Assembly (NCBI GenBank): GCA_041635475.1
Contig: JBFKVA010000013.1
Location: 1-39,005, forward strand
From: GCA-020352575 sp041635475
GTDB taxonomy: Bacteria > Actinomycetota > Acidimicrobiia > Spongiisociales > JAENVV01
Direction of reading: 5' to 3'
Length of the DNA: 39,005 bases
Part shown: positions 1-5,986 of the stretch, one piece after another
Layout of the letters: each line of letters starts with the position of its first letter
Numbering within the stretch: the first letter of the stretch is position 1
The notes under the pieces: generated by a model
Told to the model about the DNA's origin: nothing
What the model saw: only the letters and a program-made list of their open reading frames with translations
The model's database searches: none
Made by a program: the position numbers and the translations under genes

Positions 1-215
1 AGTTCGGGGACGTACTCCCAGCCCTCGGTCCCCTCGACCAGTCCGTCGTCGGAGTGCTGGACCCAGATGACCGGGACCCGTTCGGCCCGGGCCTTGTCGA
101 CGAGGGCGTTGATGTTGGCGACGACTCGATCGAGGTCATGTGCCTCCTGGACGACGTCACGCTGCATGTCGACGACGAGGAGCGCGGCGTTGGGGCGATC
201 TGCCAAGGATGTCAT
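1..215 (-). CDS. Isochorismatase-family cysteine hydrolase, C-terminus beyond window
   Basis: Translating the minus strand from ATG 215 gives a start MTSLADRPNAALLVVDMQRD, followed by NINALVDKARAERVPVIWVQHSD. This is the first beta strand with the catalytic Asp (D16 in VVDMQ), then the helix and second strand (VIWVQH) of the isochorismatase/nicotinamidase fold. The family usually has about 180-220 residues and an Asp-Lys-Cys triad; only the Asp lies inside the window, so the substrate cannot be told. The start is supported by an AAGGAGG ribosome site about six bases upstream. The start of the protein is complete and the rest runs off the left edge. Confidence 0.82.
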   Translation of the reverse strand, partial: MTSLADRPNAALLVVDMQRDVVQEAHDLDRVVANINALVDKARAERVPVIWVQHSDDGLVEGTEGWEYVPE

Positions 216-283
216 CTGGCCTCCTTCGGGTGTCGCGGCAGGCTAGGGGAGTGGGCTGCTGTGTGGTTGGGGGTTGCCGGTCT

Positions 284-342
284 GAACCGTGGGCCAGATC
301 GCGCGCATACCGCGCGCCCGAACCCTGGGTTCCGGCGCGCGC
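284..342. repeat. Copy 1 of a ~60 bp palindromic intergenic repeat
   Basis: Starts GAACCGTGGGCCAGATC, continues with a GCGCGC-rich core, then GAACCCTGGGTTC (a palindrome of six-base arms around one T) and GGCGCGCG. It matches the two tandem copies at 866-987 with only a few changes. It lies between the hydrolase and the rhodanese gene. Frames through it translate as repetitive peptides, which I treat as spurious. Confidence 0.85.
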
Positions 343-361
343 CCTTGGTGGGGGCTGGCCA

Positions 362-751
362 TCAGCCGACCGTTGGGAGACCGGCGCCGATCCAGCCGAA
401 GAAGCCACCCTCGAGGGTCGCCACGTCGCTGTAGCCGAGTTCCCGGAGCACCACGGCCGTGAACGCACCATTGCCGCCGCCGTCGCAGAAGGTCACGATG
501 CGCTGGTCGAAGTCCCCGAACACGCCACCGGGACGGAAGTAGGGGCTCTCGGGATCGGCCCACCACTCCACCACCTGGCGCGGAACCGCAACGGAACCCT
601 CGATCGTGCCCCTTCGTTCGATCTCGACTGGGAGCCGCACGTCCAGGAGAAGCACGCCACCGGCGGCGAGTTCGTTCACGAGGTCCTTCGGGGCGAGGGT
701 CTCGATCTGCTCGTTCGCCTCGGCCCACATCTGGAGTACGGACTTCCGCAC
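362..751 (-). CDS. Rhodanese-like domain protein
   Basis: A single rhodanese fold of 129 residues, the usual length for single-domain sulfurtransferases. LLLDVRLPVEIERRGTIEGSVAVP is the typical DVR...G.I.GAI.IP signature. The presumed active loop follows as FCDGGGNGAF, with the candidate sulfur-carrying Cys at about residue 89, and the domain ends LRELGYSDVATLEGGFFGW. The loop lacks the basic residue seen in classic CRKGVT-type loops, so activity is uncertain. I chose GTG at 751 because AAAGGTGG sits seven bases upstream; the frame stays open for 20 more codons, to 811. No partner gene shows which sulfur pathway it serves. Confidence 0.82.
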   Translation of the reverse strand: MRKSVLQMWAEANEQIETLAPKDLVNELAAGGVLLLDVRLPVEIERRGTIEGSVAVPRQVVEWWADPESPYFRPGGVFGDFDQRIVTFCDGGGNGAFTAVVLRELGYSDVATLEGGFFGWIGAGLPTVG

Positions 752-865
752 GACACCCACCTTTCGAGATCGATGCGACGCGAGCAGTTGTGGGCTCGAC
801 CCTAATCCCACAGGTCAAGGGATGGGCGGGAGACCGCCACGGCCCGCAGATCTCGCCCCCCCGGC

Positions 866-987
866 GAACCGTGGGCCAGATCGCGCGCATATCGCGCGCC
901 TGAACCCTGGGTTCCAGCGCGCGGTCGAACCGTGGGCCAGATCGCGCGTATTTCGCGCGCCTGAACCCTGGGTTCCAGCGCGCGGTC
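866..987. repeat. Two tandem copies (61 bp each) of the palindromic repeat
   Basis: Copy 2 is 866-926 and copy 3 is 927-987, head to tail and nearly identical. Each reads GAACCGTGGGCCAGATC, then CGCGCGYATWTCGCGCGCC, then TGAACCCTGGGTTCCAGC and GCGCGGTC. Each holds two dyads: GCGCGC/GCGCGC around a short AT-rich centre, and GAACCC-T-GGGTTC. They sit just upstream of the rhodanese gene, between it and the next minus-strand gene. From 988 to 1144 I see only a weak GGTCCA/TGGACC dyad. Confidence 0.88.
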
Positions 988-1144
988 CGGCGTACACCCG
1001 ATGGAGGGTTGATCAGAAGGTTGGGAAGGCGACCGCTGGCTGATTCCCGTTCGCGGGGTCCATCTGGGCAGGCCGTGGACCGGCAGTGCAAGGGATCCGG
1101 CGCCAGAGTGGGATCTGTGAGGGGCTTCGACCCGGCTCGTGCGG

Positions 1145-2401
1145 TCAGAAGTCCTCGAGCTGGTCGCTGGTGAGGAACCTGTCTCCCGGCAGGATCGGGT
1201 CCAGTCGAGCCTCGCCGATCTCGGTGATGTGCAACTGGATTGGCTCCGTCGCGGATGCCCCGTCAGGGTGCGCGGTCTCCACCGATCCGGCCAGGATCGC
1301 GAGCCTGACACGCTGCTCGTCCGCGACCAGGATTGGGGTTTCATCGTGGAGTACCGCCGCGAGGAAGCTGGCGACCAGGTTCGCCACCGTGGCAGCGTCG
1401 CCGTCCGGCTCCGACCGGCCCGGTGCGCACTCTGGTGCCGGTTCGGCGAGGGGGTAGGAGGTCATGGTCCAGTGACTGGCCCCAGTGACCAAGGCGTCGA
1501 CGACAAGGCCTGCGCCCAGGTCCTTCATCATCTCGACGAAGTCGAGACCGACCGTCGGCCCGACATCGGCGTCACACTCGGCGCGGACGTTGAGTGTCGG
1601 CACCGCTCGGGCAGGGTCCCCGACGGTGCCGGCGGTCCCAAGCAGGGCGACCGCCGAGGGCGCCTGCTCGATGGCGACGAACGACGGGTCGTCGGTGCCG
1701 ACGAGCGCTTCCACATAGGAGCCGCCCCGGGAGTGCCCGACCATGCCGAGCTGGCCGAGGTCGATTGAGAACGAATGATCGAGACCCGTGAGCAGGATGG
1801 TTCCGCCGGCGATCCCTTCGAGGATCGAGAGGTGGGTCTCCAGGAGCTGGGTTATCACCGCGGATTCACTCACTTCACCACCCCACCAGAAGTAGGCAGC
1901 GTTGATGTCGATGGCCATTCCCACGATGCCTCGCCGAGCCGCGGCGGAGACGATCTCCGAACCGGCGAACGCCGCGCGCAGATACTCCGTGTCCTCGGCA
2001 CTGCACGGTGGGTTCCATTCGATGGTGCGATAGGGGCCGGGGGCCGCATCGTGCGTGCTGATGCATGAGTAGCCGAGTCCGTGGAGGAAGATGGCCACTG
2101 GGAACGGTCCTTCGCCTGCGGGGACGCCGACCACGGCCTCGATGCGAGTCGGCTGTCGCACCCAGTCGAGATCGATCACTCCCGGCTGGAAGCTGTAGGC
2201 GCCCACGAACGTTTCGGACGACGGCGCGGGTTGTGAGGTCGGTGTGGGGGTCGTCGACGTGGACAACGGGGGGCCAGTCGTACCGACGGTCGGCGTCGAG
2301 GTCGTGGCAATGGTGGGTCCTGTTGCCTGCTCGGTCGGAGTGCACGCCGAGAGCACGAGCATCACGGCCAGGATGGGGAAGATCGGACGTCGTCGTAGCA
2401 C
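1145..2401 (-). CDS. Lipoprotein alpha/beta hydrolase (dienelactone hydrolase/PAF-acetylhydrolase-like)
   Basis: A 418-residue exported lipoprotein. The signal peptide ends in a lipobox, LVLSAC, with Cys20, and a Thr/Pro/Ser-rich linker runs to about residue 62. The hydrolase domain shows the oxyanion strand VAIFLHGLGYS (H107), the nucleophile elbow GHSRGG with Ser224, and a late His310 in ASHWTM; Asp277 or Asp279 (ECDAD) could be the acid. Several Cys suggest disulfides, as expected outside the membrane. Fold and triad resemble chlorophyllase, PAF-acetylhydrolase and dienelactone hydrolase, so an ester substrate is likely but not identifiable. The start is GTG with AAGGGA just upstream. It is transcribed alone, 155 bp from its neighbour. 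Confidence 0.85.
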   Translation of the reverse strand: MLRRRPIFPILAVMLVLSACTPTEQATGPTIATTSTPTVGTTGPPLSTSTTPTPTSQPAPSSETFVGAYSFQPGVIDLDWVRQPTRIEAVVGVPAGEGPFPVAIFLHGLGYSCISTHDAAPGPYRTIEWNPPCSAEDTEYLRAAFAGSEIVSAAARRGIVGMAIDINAAYFWWGGEVSESAVITQLLETHLSILEGIAGGTILLTGLDHSFSIDLGQLGMVGHSRGGSYVEALVGTDDPSFVAIEQAPSAVALLGTAGTVGDPARAVPTLNVRAECDADVGPTVGLDFVEMMKDLGAGLVVDALVTGASHWTMTSYPLAEPAPECAPGRSEPDGDAATVANLVASFLAAVLHDETPILVADEQRVRLAILAGSVETAHPDGASATEPIQLHITEIGEARLDPILPGDRFLTSDQLEDF

Positions 2402-2428
2402 GGTTCCCTTGGGGTGGCGAGAAGCGGG

Positions 2429-2434
2429 ATGCTA
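2429..2434 (-). promoter_or_regulatory. Candidate -10 box of the lipoprotein hydrolase gene
   Basis: On the minus strand TAGCAT (TANNNT) lies 27 bases before the GTG at 2401, leaving a leader of about 20 bases that holds the AAGGGA ribosome site. I see no clear -35. Confidence 0.35.
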
Positions 2435-2556
2435 CTGCCGAGGCGACTCGACCCGAGACCGATCCCGGCGTCCATGAGGAGCGGCCCGCCAACGGAGCCG
2501 GCCGCAGCTTCCTGACTGGACTCGCAACCGTCGTTCGGCACCCGAGCGAGCCGTGA

Positions 2557-3981
2557 TCATCGGCCCCCATCCGGCCGTCGCTCGGCGGCGGCGACGAGTG
2601 CGTGCGCCATTCGCGAGAAGATCAGGCGATGAACCGGATGGAGGACCAACCAGTAGAAACGACCTCCGAGACCGCGCGGGCGAAAGGTCGCGGTCTGCAC
2701 GAGCCGCGAACCGTGTGGGTCCTTCTCGGCGGTGTATTCCAGGCGGGCGTCCCCGGGCAGCCTCATCTCGGCGCGCAAGCGCAGTGAGTCCGACGCGACC
2801 CTTTCGACCCGCCAGAAGTCGAGGGCCTCTTCGGGCTTGAGCTCCTCGGGGTGGTGACGACCTCGCCGCAGCCCGGGGCCGCCGACGATCTGGTCGAGCA
2901 GGCCCCTCAGCTTCCAGGCCCAATTCAGGGCGTAGTAGCCACGGGAGCCGCCGATGGCCTTGAACTCGGCGGCGAGGATCTCGGGTTGCGCCCGACAGGC
3001 CACCATTCGCACCTCCCGGTAGACGACACCGCCCGACCAGGGAGGATCGCCCGGTTGCGGCGCCGCCGGATCATCAGAGGGCACGCCGGCGGGAGCCAGT
3101 GCTCGCCGGACTGCCTCCACGAAAGGCATGGCGGGTCGACTGAGCAATTCGAGGTACCGGTCGTCACCGACGGCCACTTCGTTGCGAAGACTGGAAACCA
3201 AGGGTCGGGCAGTCGCCGCCGGGAGCGGCGTCACCAGGCCCACCCACAGTGAGGAGAGGCCGGGGCTCAGAACCGGGACCGGGATGATCAAGCGTCGTCG
3301 CAAGCCGGCCTCAAGGGCGTAGACCCGCATCATCTGCTCGTAGCTGAGCACGTCGGGGCCGCCGATATCCAGTACCTTGCTCGCCGGGTCGGGGTCCTGG
3401 ATCGCGTTCGTCAGGAGCGTGAGCAGGTCCTGGATCGCGATGGGCTGGCAGTGGGTGCGTACCCAGCGCGGGGTGGTCATCACCGGAAGCACCTCGGTGA
3501 GGTTGCGCAGCATCTCGAATGACAATGACCCGGCGCCGATGACCACCGCAGCTCGAAGCTCGGTGACCGGAACCCGCCCGTCGGCAAGCAGGCGGCCCAC
3601 CTCCTGGCGGCTGGCCAAGTGCTCGGAGAGGCGACCACGCCCCAATCCACCCAGGTACACGATCCGCGACAGTCCCGCCGCTTCGGCGGCGGCGCGGAAG
3701 TTGTGCGCCGAGTCCTGCTCGGCACGTCGGAAGTCACCGTGGCGGCCCATCGAATGGACCAGGTAGAACGCCACGTCACATCCGGTGAGACCATCTTCCA
3801 GGGTGCCCGGGTCAAGCAGGTCGCCGATGCGCACCTCGACCCGGTTCCTCCACGGGCGATCGTCCAGTGAACCGGGGCGACGCACCAGGCACACCACCTC
3901 ATGCCCTGCGGCGAGCAGGGACGGTACGAGCCGTCCTCCGACGTATCCGGTCGCTCCGGTGACCAGTATCCGCATCGTCAC
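2557..3981 (-). CDS. SDR-family NAD(P)-binding protein with C-terminal DUF2867
   Basis: 474 residues in two parts. Residues 1-300 are an atypical SDR/NmrA-like Rossmann domain: RILVTGATGYVGGRL carries the TGxxGxxG nucleotide motif, followed by VVCLVRRPGSL, DVAFYLVHSMG and IVYLGGLG. Residues about 320-470 match the DUF2867 domain (start WSGGVVYREVRMV, later FYWLVLHPVHRLIFSRM). This fusion is common in actinobacteria and has no settled substrate. The start GTG at 3981 lies inside the ATGTGA stop of the upstream 36-codon ORF, so translation is probably coupled; ATG 3975 is the alternative. The two genes form a short operon behind the fasciclin terminator hairpin. Confidence 0.86.
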   Translation of the reverse strand: MTMRILVTGATGYVGGRLVPSLLAAGHEVVCLVRRPGSLDDRPWRNRVEVRIGDLLDPGTLEDGLTGCDVAFYLVHSMGRHGDFRRAEQDSAHNFRAAAEAAGLSRIVYLGGLGRGRLSEHLASRQEVGRLLADGRVPVTELRAAVVIGAGSLSFEMLRNLTEVLPVMTTPRWVRTHCQPIAIQDLLTLLTNAIQDPDPASKVLDIGGPDVLSYEQMMRVYALEAGLRRRLIIPVPVLSPGLSSLWVGLVTPLPAATARPLVSSLRNEVAVGDDRYLELLSRPAMPFVEAVRRALAPAGVPSDDPAAPQPGDPPWSGGVVYREVRMVACRAQPEILAAEFKAIGGSRGYYALNWAWKLRGLLDQIVGGPGLRRGRHHPEELKPEEALDFWRVERVASDSLRLRAEMRLPGDARLEYTAEKDPHGSRLVQTATFRPRGLGGRFYWLVLHPVHRLIFSRMAHALVAAAERRPDGGR

Positions 3982-4088
3982 ATCCGCCGGAGCGTCCCGG
4001 TGGACACGACAAGGGCGCCGCGTGAAAGCGAGCGCACCAGGGCATGCATCCGCTTCTTGGAGGTATCGATCCAGCGGTTGTCGGTCAT
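3978..4088 (-). CDS. Small basic protein (36 aa) coupled to the SDR gene
   Basis: ATG at 4088 has GGAG five bases upstream. The ORF reads MTDNRWIDTSKKRMHALVRS... and stops at a TGA that overlaps the GTG of the SDR gene (ATGTGA). It is basic (six Arg or Lys in the middle third), with no signal peptide or membrane segment. I do not recognise it. The ribosome site and exact overlap argue for real translation, either as a small protein or as a leader that delivers ribosomes to the SDR gene. Confidence 0.5.
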   Translation of the reverse strand: MTDNRWIDTSKKRMHALVRSLSRGALVVSTGTLRRM

Positions 4089-4117
4089 CTCGTCTCCGAT
4101 TCTTCCATCCTCAAGGT

Positions 4118-4151
4118 GCGAACCGGGTGGCCCGAAGGCCACCCGGTTCGC
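4118..4151 (-). terminator. Perfect 15 bp hairpin after the fasciclin gene
   Basis: GCGAACCGGGTGGCC (4118-4132), loop CGAA, GGCCACCCGGTTCGC (4137-4151). It lies 20 bases beyond the fasciclin stop. No T tract follows on the minus strand, as is common in high-GC actinobacteria. It may act as a terminator or 3' RNA stabiliser. Confidence 0.75.
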
Positions 4152-4171
4152 CGGCCGTGGCAGGGGAAGCA

Positions 4172-4726
4172 CTATGGGAGAAGCACGCCGTCGATGACGT
4201 GGATGATGCCGTTGGACGCCTGGATGTCGGTGGTGACCACCATCGTCACTCCGTTGAGCACAACGCCACCATCGACGACCTCAATGGTGATGTCGCTGCC
4301 CTGAACGGTGGTGGCCGAGTCCAACCCGACGACGGTTTCCGCGTCCACGGCGCCGGCGACGACGTGATAGAGCAGGATGTCGGACAGGGCCGGAATGTCG
4401 GCCAGGAGTCCATCAAGGGTGCCCTCGGGCAGGGCGGCGAACGCGTCGTCGGTGGGTGCGAACACCGTGTAGGGGCCTTCGCCTTTGAGGGTGTCGACCA
4501 AGTCGGCTGCGGTCAGCGCCGCGGCGAGCGTCTCGAAGGTGCCGGCGGCAATGGCGGTGTCGACGATGTCCATCGACTCAACCATCTCCTCAGCGGGTGC
4601 CGCCGTGGTGGTGGTTGTGGTGGCGACCTGAGTAGTAGTCGTCGCATCATCGTCCGCGCACGCTGCGGCCACCAGGCCGAGAGTGAATGCGAGAGCAAGG
4701 ATGCCGAAGAGGCGTTGTGTACGCAT
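4172..4726 (-). CDS. Fasciclin-domain lipoprotein
   Basis: A 184-residue surface lipoprotein. The signal peptide ends LGLVAAAC with Cys23, followed by an acidic DDD and a Thr-rich linker to about residue 45. One complete FAS1 domain follows: DIVDTAIAAGTFETL, the H1 box YTVFAPTDDAFAALP, the YH motif region LLYHVVAGAV, and the closing H2 box ASNGIIHVIDGVLLP. FAS1 domains mediate adhesion to matrix or neighbouring cells, and single-domain lipoproteins like this are common in actinobacteria (MPT70/MPT83 type). The ATG at 4726 is preceded by AAAGGAA at good spacing; the frame stays open 30 codons upstream without another ribosome site. Confidence 0.92.
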   Translation of the reverse strand: MRTQRLFGILALAFTLGLVAAACADDDATTTTQVATTTTTTAAPAEEMVESMDIVDTAIAAGTFETLAAALTAADLVDTLKGEGPYTVFAPTDDAFAALPEGTLDGLLADIPALSDILLYHVVAGAVDAETVVGLDSATTVQGSDITIEVVDGGVVLNGVTMVVTTDIQASNGIIHVIDGVLLP

Positions 4727-4769
4727 CGGGATGTTCCTTTCCATGAACCGGACGTGTTCCGACTCGACC

Positions 4770-4792
4770 AGCGTAACAGAACTTAGTACTAA
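4770..4792 (-). promoter_or_regulatory. Fasciclin promoter with an overlapping palindrome
   Basis: On the minus strand TACGCT (4775-4770) is a candidate -10 for the fasciclin gene. Just upstream lies TTAGTACTAA (4783-4792), a perfect 10 bp palindrome inside an AT-rich patch unusual for this DNA. Its position over the -35 zone suits an operator. Confidence 0.4.
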
Positions 4793-4889
4793 AACATTCC
4801 CAAACCAGGGGATCATGAGTCCTTGTCCGGGGGTAGGCCGGCCGGCCAGCGCCCGTGGGCACCAACCGCCGGCCTGAAGGCCGCGACCT

Positions 4890-4895
4890 TACGCT
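4890..4895 (+). promoter_or_regulatory. -10 box of a leaderless gene (SRPBCC)
   Basis: TACGCT, then TGGGTG, then ATG at 4902. The six-base gap places the transcription start on the A of ATG, as in actinobacterial leaderless genes. No ribosome site is present. Confidence 0.6.
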
Positions 4896-4901
4896 TGGGT
4901 G

Positions 4902-5357
4902 ATGATCAGATTCAGCGGACAGCTTGTTGTCGACATGCGGCCCTCAGCGGTGTTCGGATTGCTTGCCGACATGGCAGCTCTGGATCGGTGGAACCCGAAC
5001 GTGCGTGACTCGCGGCGTACCTACGGTGATCGGCTCGAGGTGGGGTCGCGATATGAATCGACCATCACTCGTGGTCCCTTGCGTATGACGGCCCGATCTG
5101 AACTCATCAGCATGGAATCGAATCGAGAAGTCCGATACGAGGGCTCGATCGGTCGGTTCTGGTCCGTCGATTCGCTGACATTCGAACCGTTGGGCGGGGG
5201 AACGCAGATCACATTTCACAATGAGACACAGACACCGAGCTGGCTTCGTCCTCTCACCCCACTGATCAACGCTGTATTCCAGGGCCAAGGCCGGCGGGCC
5301 ATCGAAGGCGCCAGACGGTATCTCGCCGACGGATCATCCGACCAACGGACCTCATAG
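4902..5357 (+). CDS. SRPBCC (polyketide cyclase/START-like) family protein
   Basis: 151 residues, the normal length of the SRPBCC hydrophobic-pocket fold. Signs are the opening strand IRFSGQLVVDMRPSAVFGLLADMAALDRWNPNV (helix-loop with the W.P motif), GSRYESTITRGPLRM, then WSVDSLTFEPLGGGTQITFHNET and a long C-terminal helix around NAVFQGQGRRAIEGARRYL. Members bind or transform lipids and other hydrophobic ligands; nothing here fixes the ligand. The start at ATG 4902 rather than GTG 4899 follows from the leaderless promoter spacing. It stands alone, divergent from the fasciclin gene. Confidence 0.82.
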   Translation: MIRFSGQLVVDMRPSAVFGLLADMAALDRWNPNVRDSRRTYGDRLEVGSRYESTITRGPLRMTARSELISMESNREVRYEGSIGRFWSVDSLTFEPLGGGTQITFHNETQTPSWLRPLTPLINAVFQGQGRRAIEGARRYLADGSSDQRTS

Positions 5358-5600
5358 CCCACCTCTCACCGGGCAATAGCAGCACCTCACCCAGATCGAG
5401 AACGGTGCACTACCCGCTGCATTGGGGCGTTCTCACTGCCGAGAGAATCCCGCCTAGACACTGGGGAATAGCGGGTTCTTGAGAGGTGGGCCCGGCAGGA
5501 CGGTCTGTGTCCGACCTTTTGGTCGGCCTCGTCACTCCTCGGCTGCGCCTCGTCGTCTTGAACCTGCGGCTTCGCCGACCAGGTTCGATGCCACCCTGAT
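5358..5600. repeat. Gene-free stretch rich in inverted repeats
   Basis: I see no convincing gene from 5358 to 5856. The stretch holds several dyads. CCCACCTCTC (5358-5367) pairs with GAGAGGTGGG (5481-5490). Inside that, AGAATCCCGC and GCGGGTTCTT nearly pair. CCGACC-TTTT-GGTCGG (5511-5526) is a perfect hairpin. GAACCTG...CAGGTTC (5560-5566/5580-5586) encloses CGGC-TTC-GCCG. GAGGAG...CTCCTC lies further on. The clustering suggests remains of a mobile element end or a structured RNA rather than a simple terminator. Confidence 0.5.
5486..5501 (-). other. Fragment of the tRNA 3' end (possible attachment-site remnant)
   Basis: GTGGGCCCGGCAGGAC is identical, in the same orientation, to 9289-9304, the 3' end of the intact tRNA (acceptor strand, discriminator base and part of the T stem). 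A 16-base exact copy of a tRNA 3' end is the usual trace of an integrase core site. The two copies bracket 3.8 kb containing the metzincin and lipoprotein genes. Confidence 0.45.
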
Positions 5601-5780
5601 CCCACGGCGAGGAGCCGACCTGCGGCCGACTCCTCTTCGTGGGCCTAACAGGACAGAACGCGAACCGTGTCGGGATGTTGAGTGATAGGGACCGGACGGT
5701 GGCGTACGGACCCGGGCTTGCAGGAGTGAGGGGGCGAGATTCCTCCTAGGACTTGAGCGCACCGCGCGGAGGGCGGTGCC

Positions 5781-5786
5781 TACACT
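5781..5786 (+). promoter_or_regulatory. Candidate -10 box upstream of the secreted protease
   Basis: TACACT followed by TGG, the same form as the leaderless promoters in this window. Here the first start codon (5857) is about 70 bases away and has its own GGGAG site, so the transcript would carry a leader. Confidence 0.35.
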
Positions 5787-5856
5787 TGGCTCCGTTCTCA
5801 TGTCAGGGACTGGCCGGAGGGACGGCTGGGGCTTGGGACAAGACCAGGGAGTGATC

Positions 5857-5964
5857 ATGAGCATCAGGAGTCTCGTCGTTCGGGCAGTCGTTGTGTTGTC
5901 GGTCGTGTCGATGGTCTTTGGCGCAGCACCGGTGAGCGCAGAGGCAGCTGGGGGGGGGTCCTGA
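5857..5964 (+). CDS. Signal-peptide fragment of the metzincin gene (frame-separated)
   Basis: ATG 5857 has GGGAG upstream. The 35-codon reading frame encodes a classic Sec signal peptide: basic MSIRSLVVR, a hydrophobic core, then GAAPVSAEAA with an AxA-like cleavage site. It then enters a run of nine G (5950-5958) and stops at TGA 5962-5964. With eight G the frame would run straight into the protease ORF (…AAGGGPEPSSLPVALSDLP). The protease body otherwise has no export signal, so this is almost certainly its true N-terminus, displaced by one base. Confidence 0.65.
   Translation: MSIRSLVVRAVVVLSVVSMVFGAAPVSAEAAGGGS
5950..5958 (+). repeat. G9 homopolymer at the protease frame junction
   Basis: Nine consecutive G between the signal-peptide frame and the protease frame. 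Losing one G joins them. It could be a sequencing or assembly error, a fixed frameshift, or a slippage-prone on/off switch. Confidence 0.8.
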
Positions 5965-5986
5965 GCCTTCTTCTCTGCCGGTTGCG

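Noticed and set aside
243..1091. Long minus-strand frames through the palindromic repeats, giving repetitive Ala/Arg/Gly peptides
   Set aside because: They cross the rhodanese gene out of frame, follow the repeat units, and have no ribosome site; they are typical spurious frames in high-GC DNA.
5555..5570. CTTGAACCTGCG match to the tRNA T arm, near the 3'-end copy
   Set aside because: It is 12 bases, separated from the 3'-end copy by over 50 bases and part of a local dyad; probably chance.
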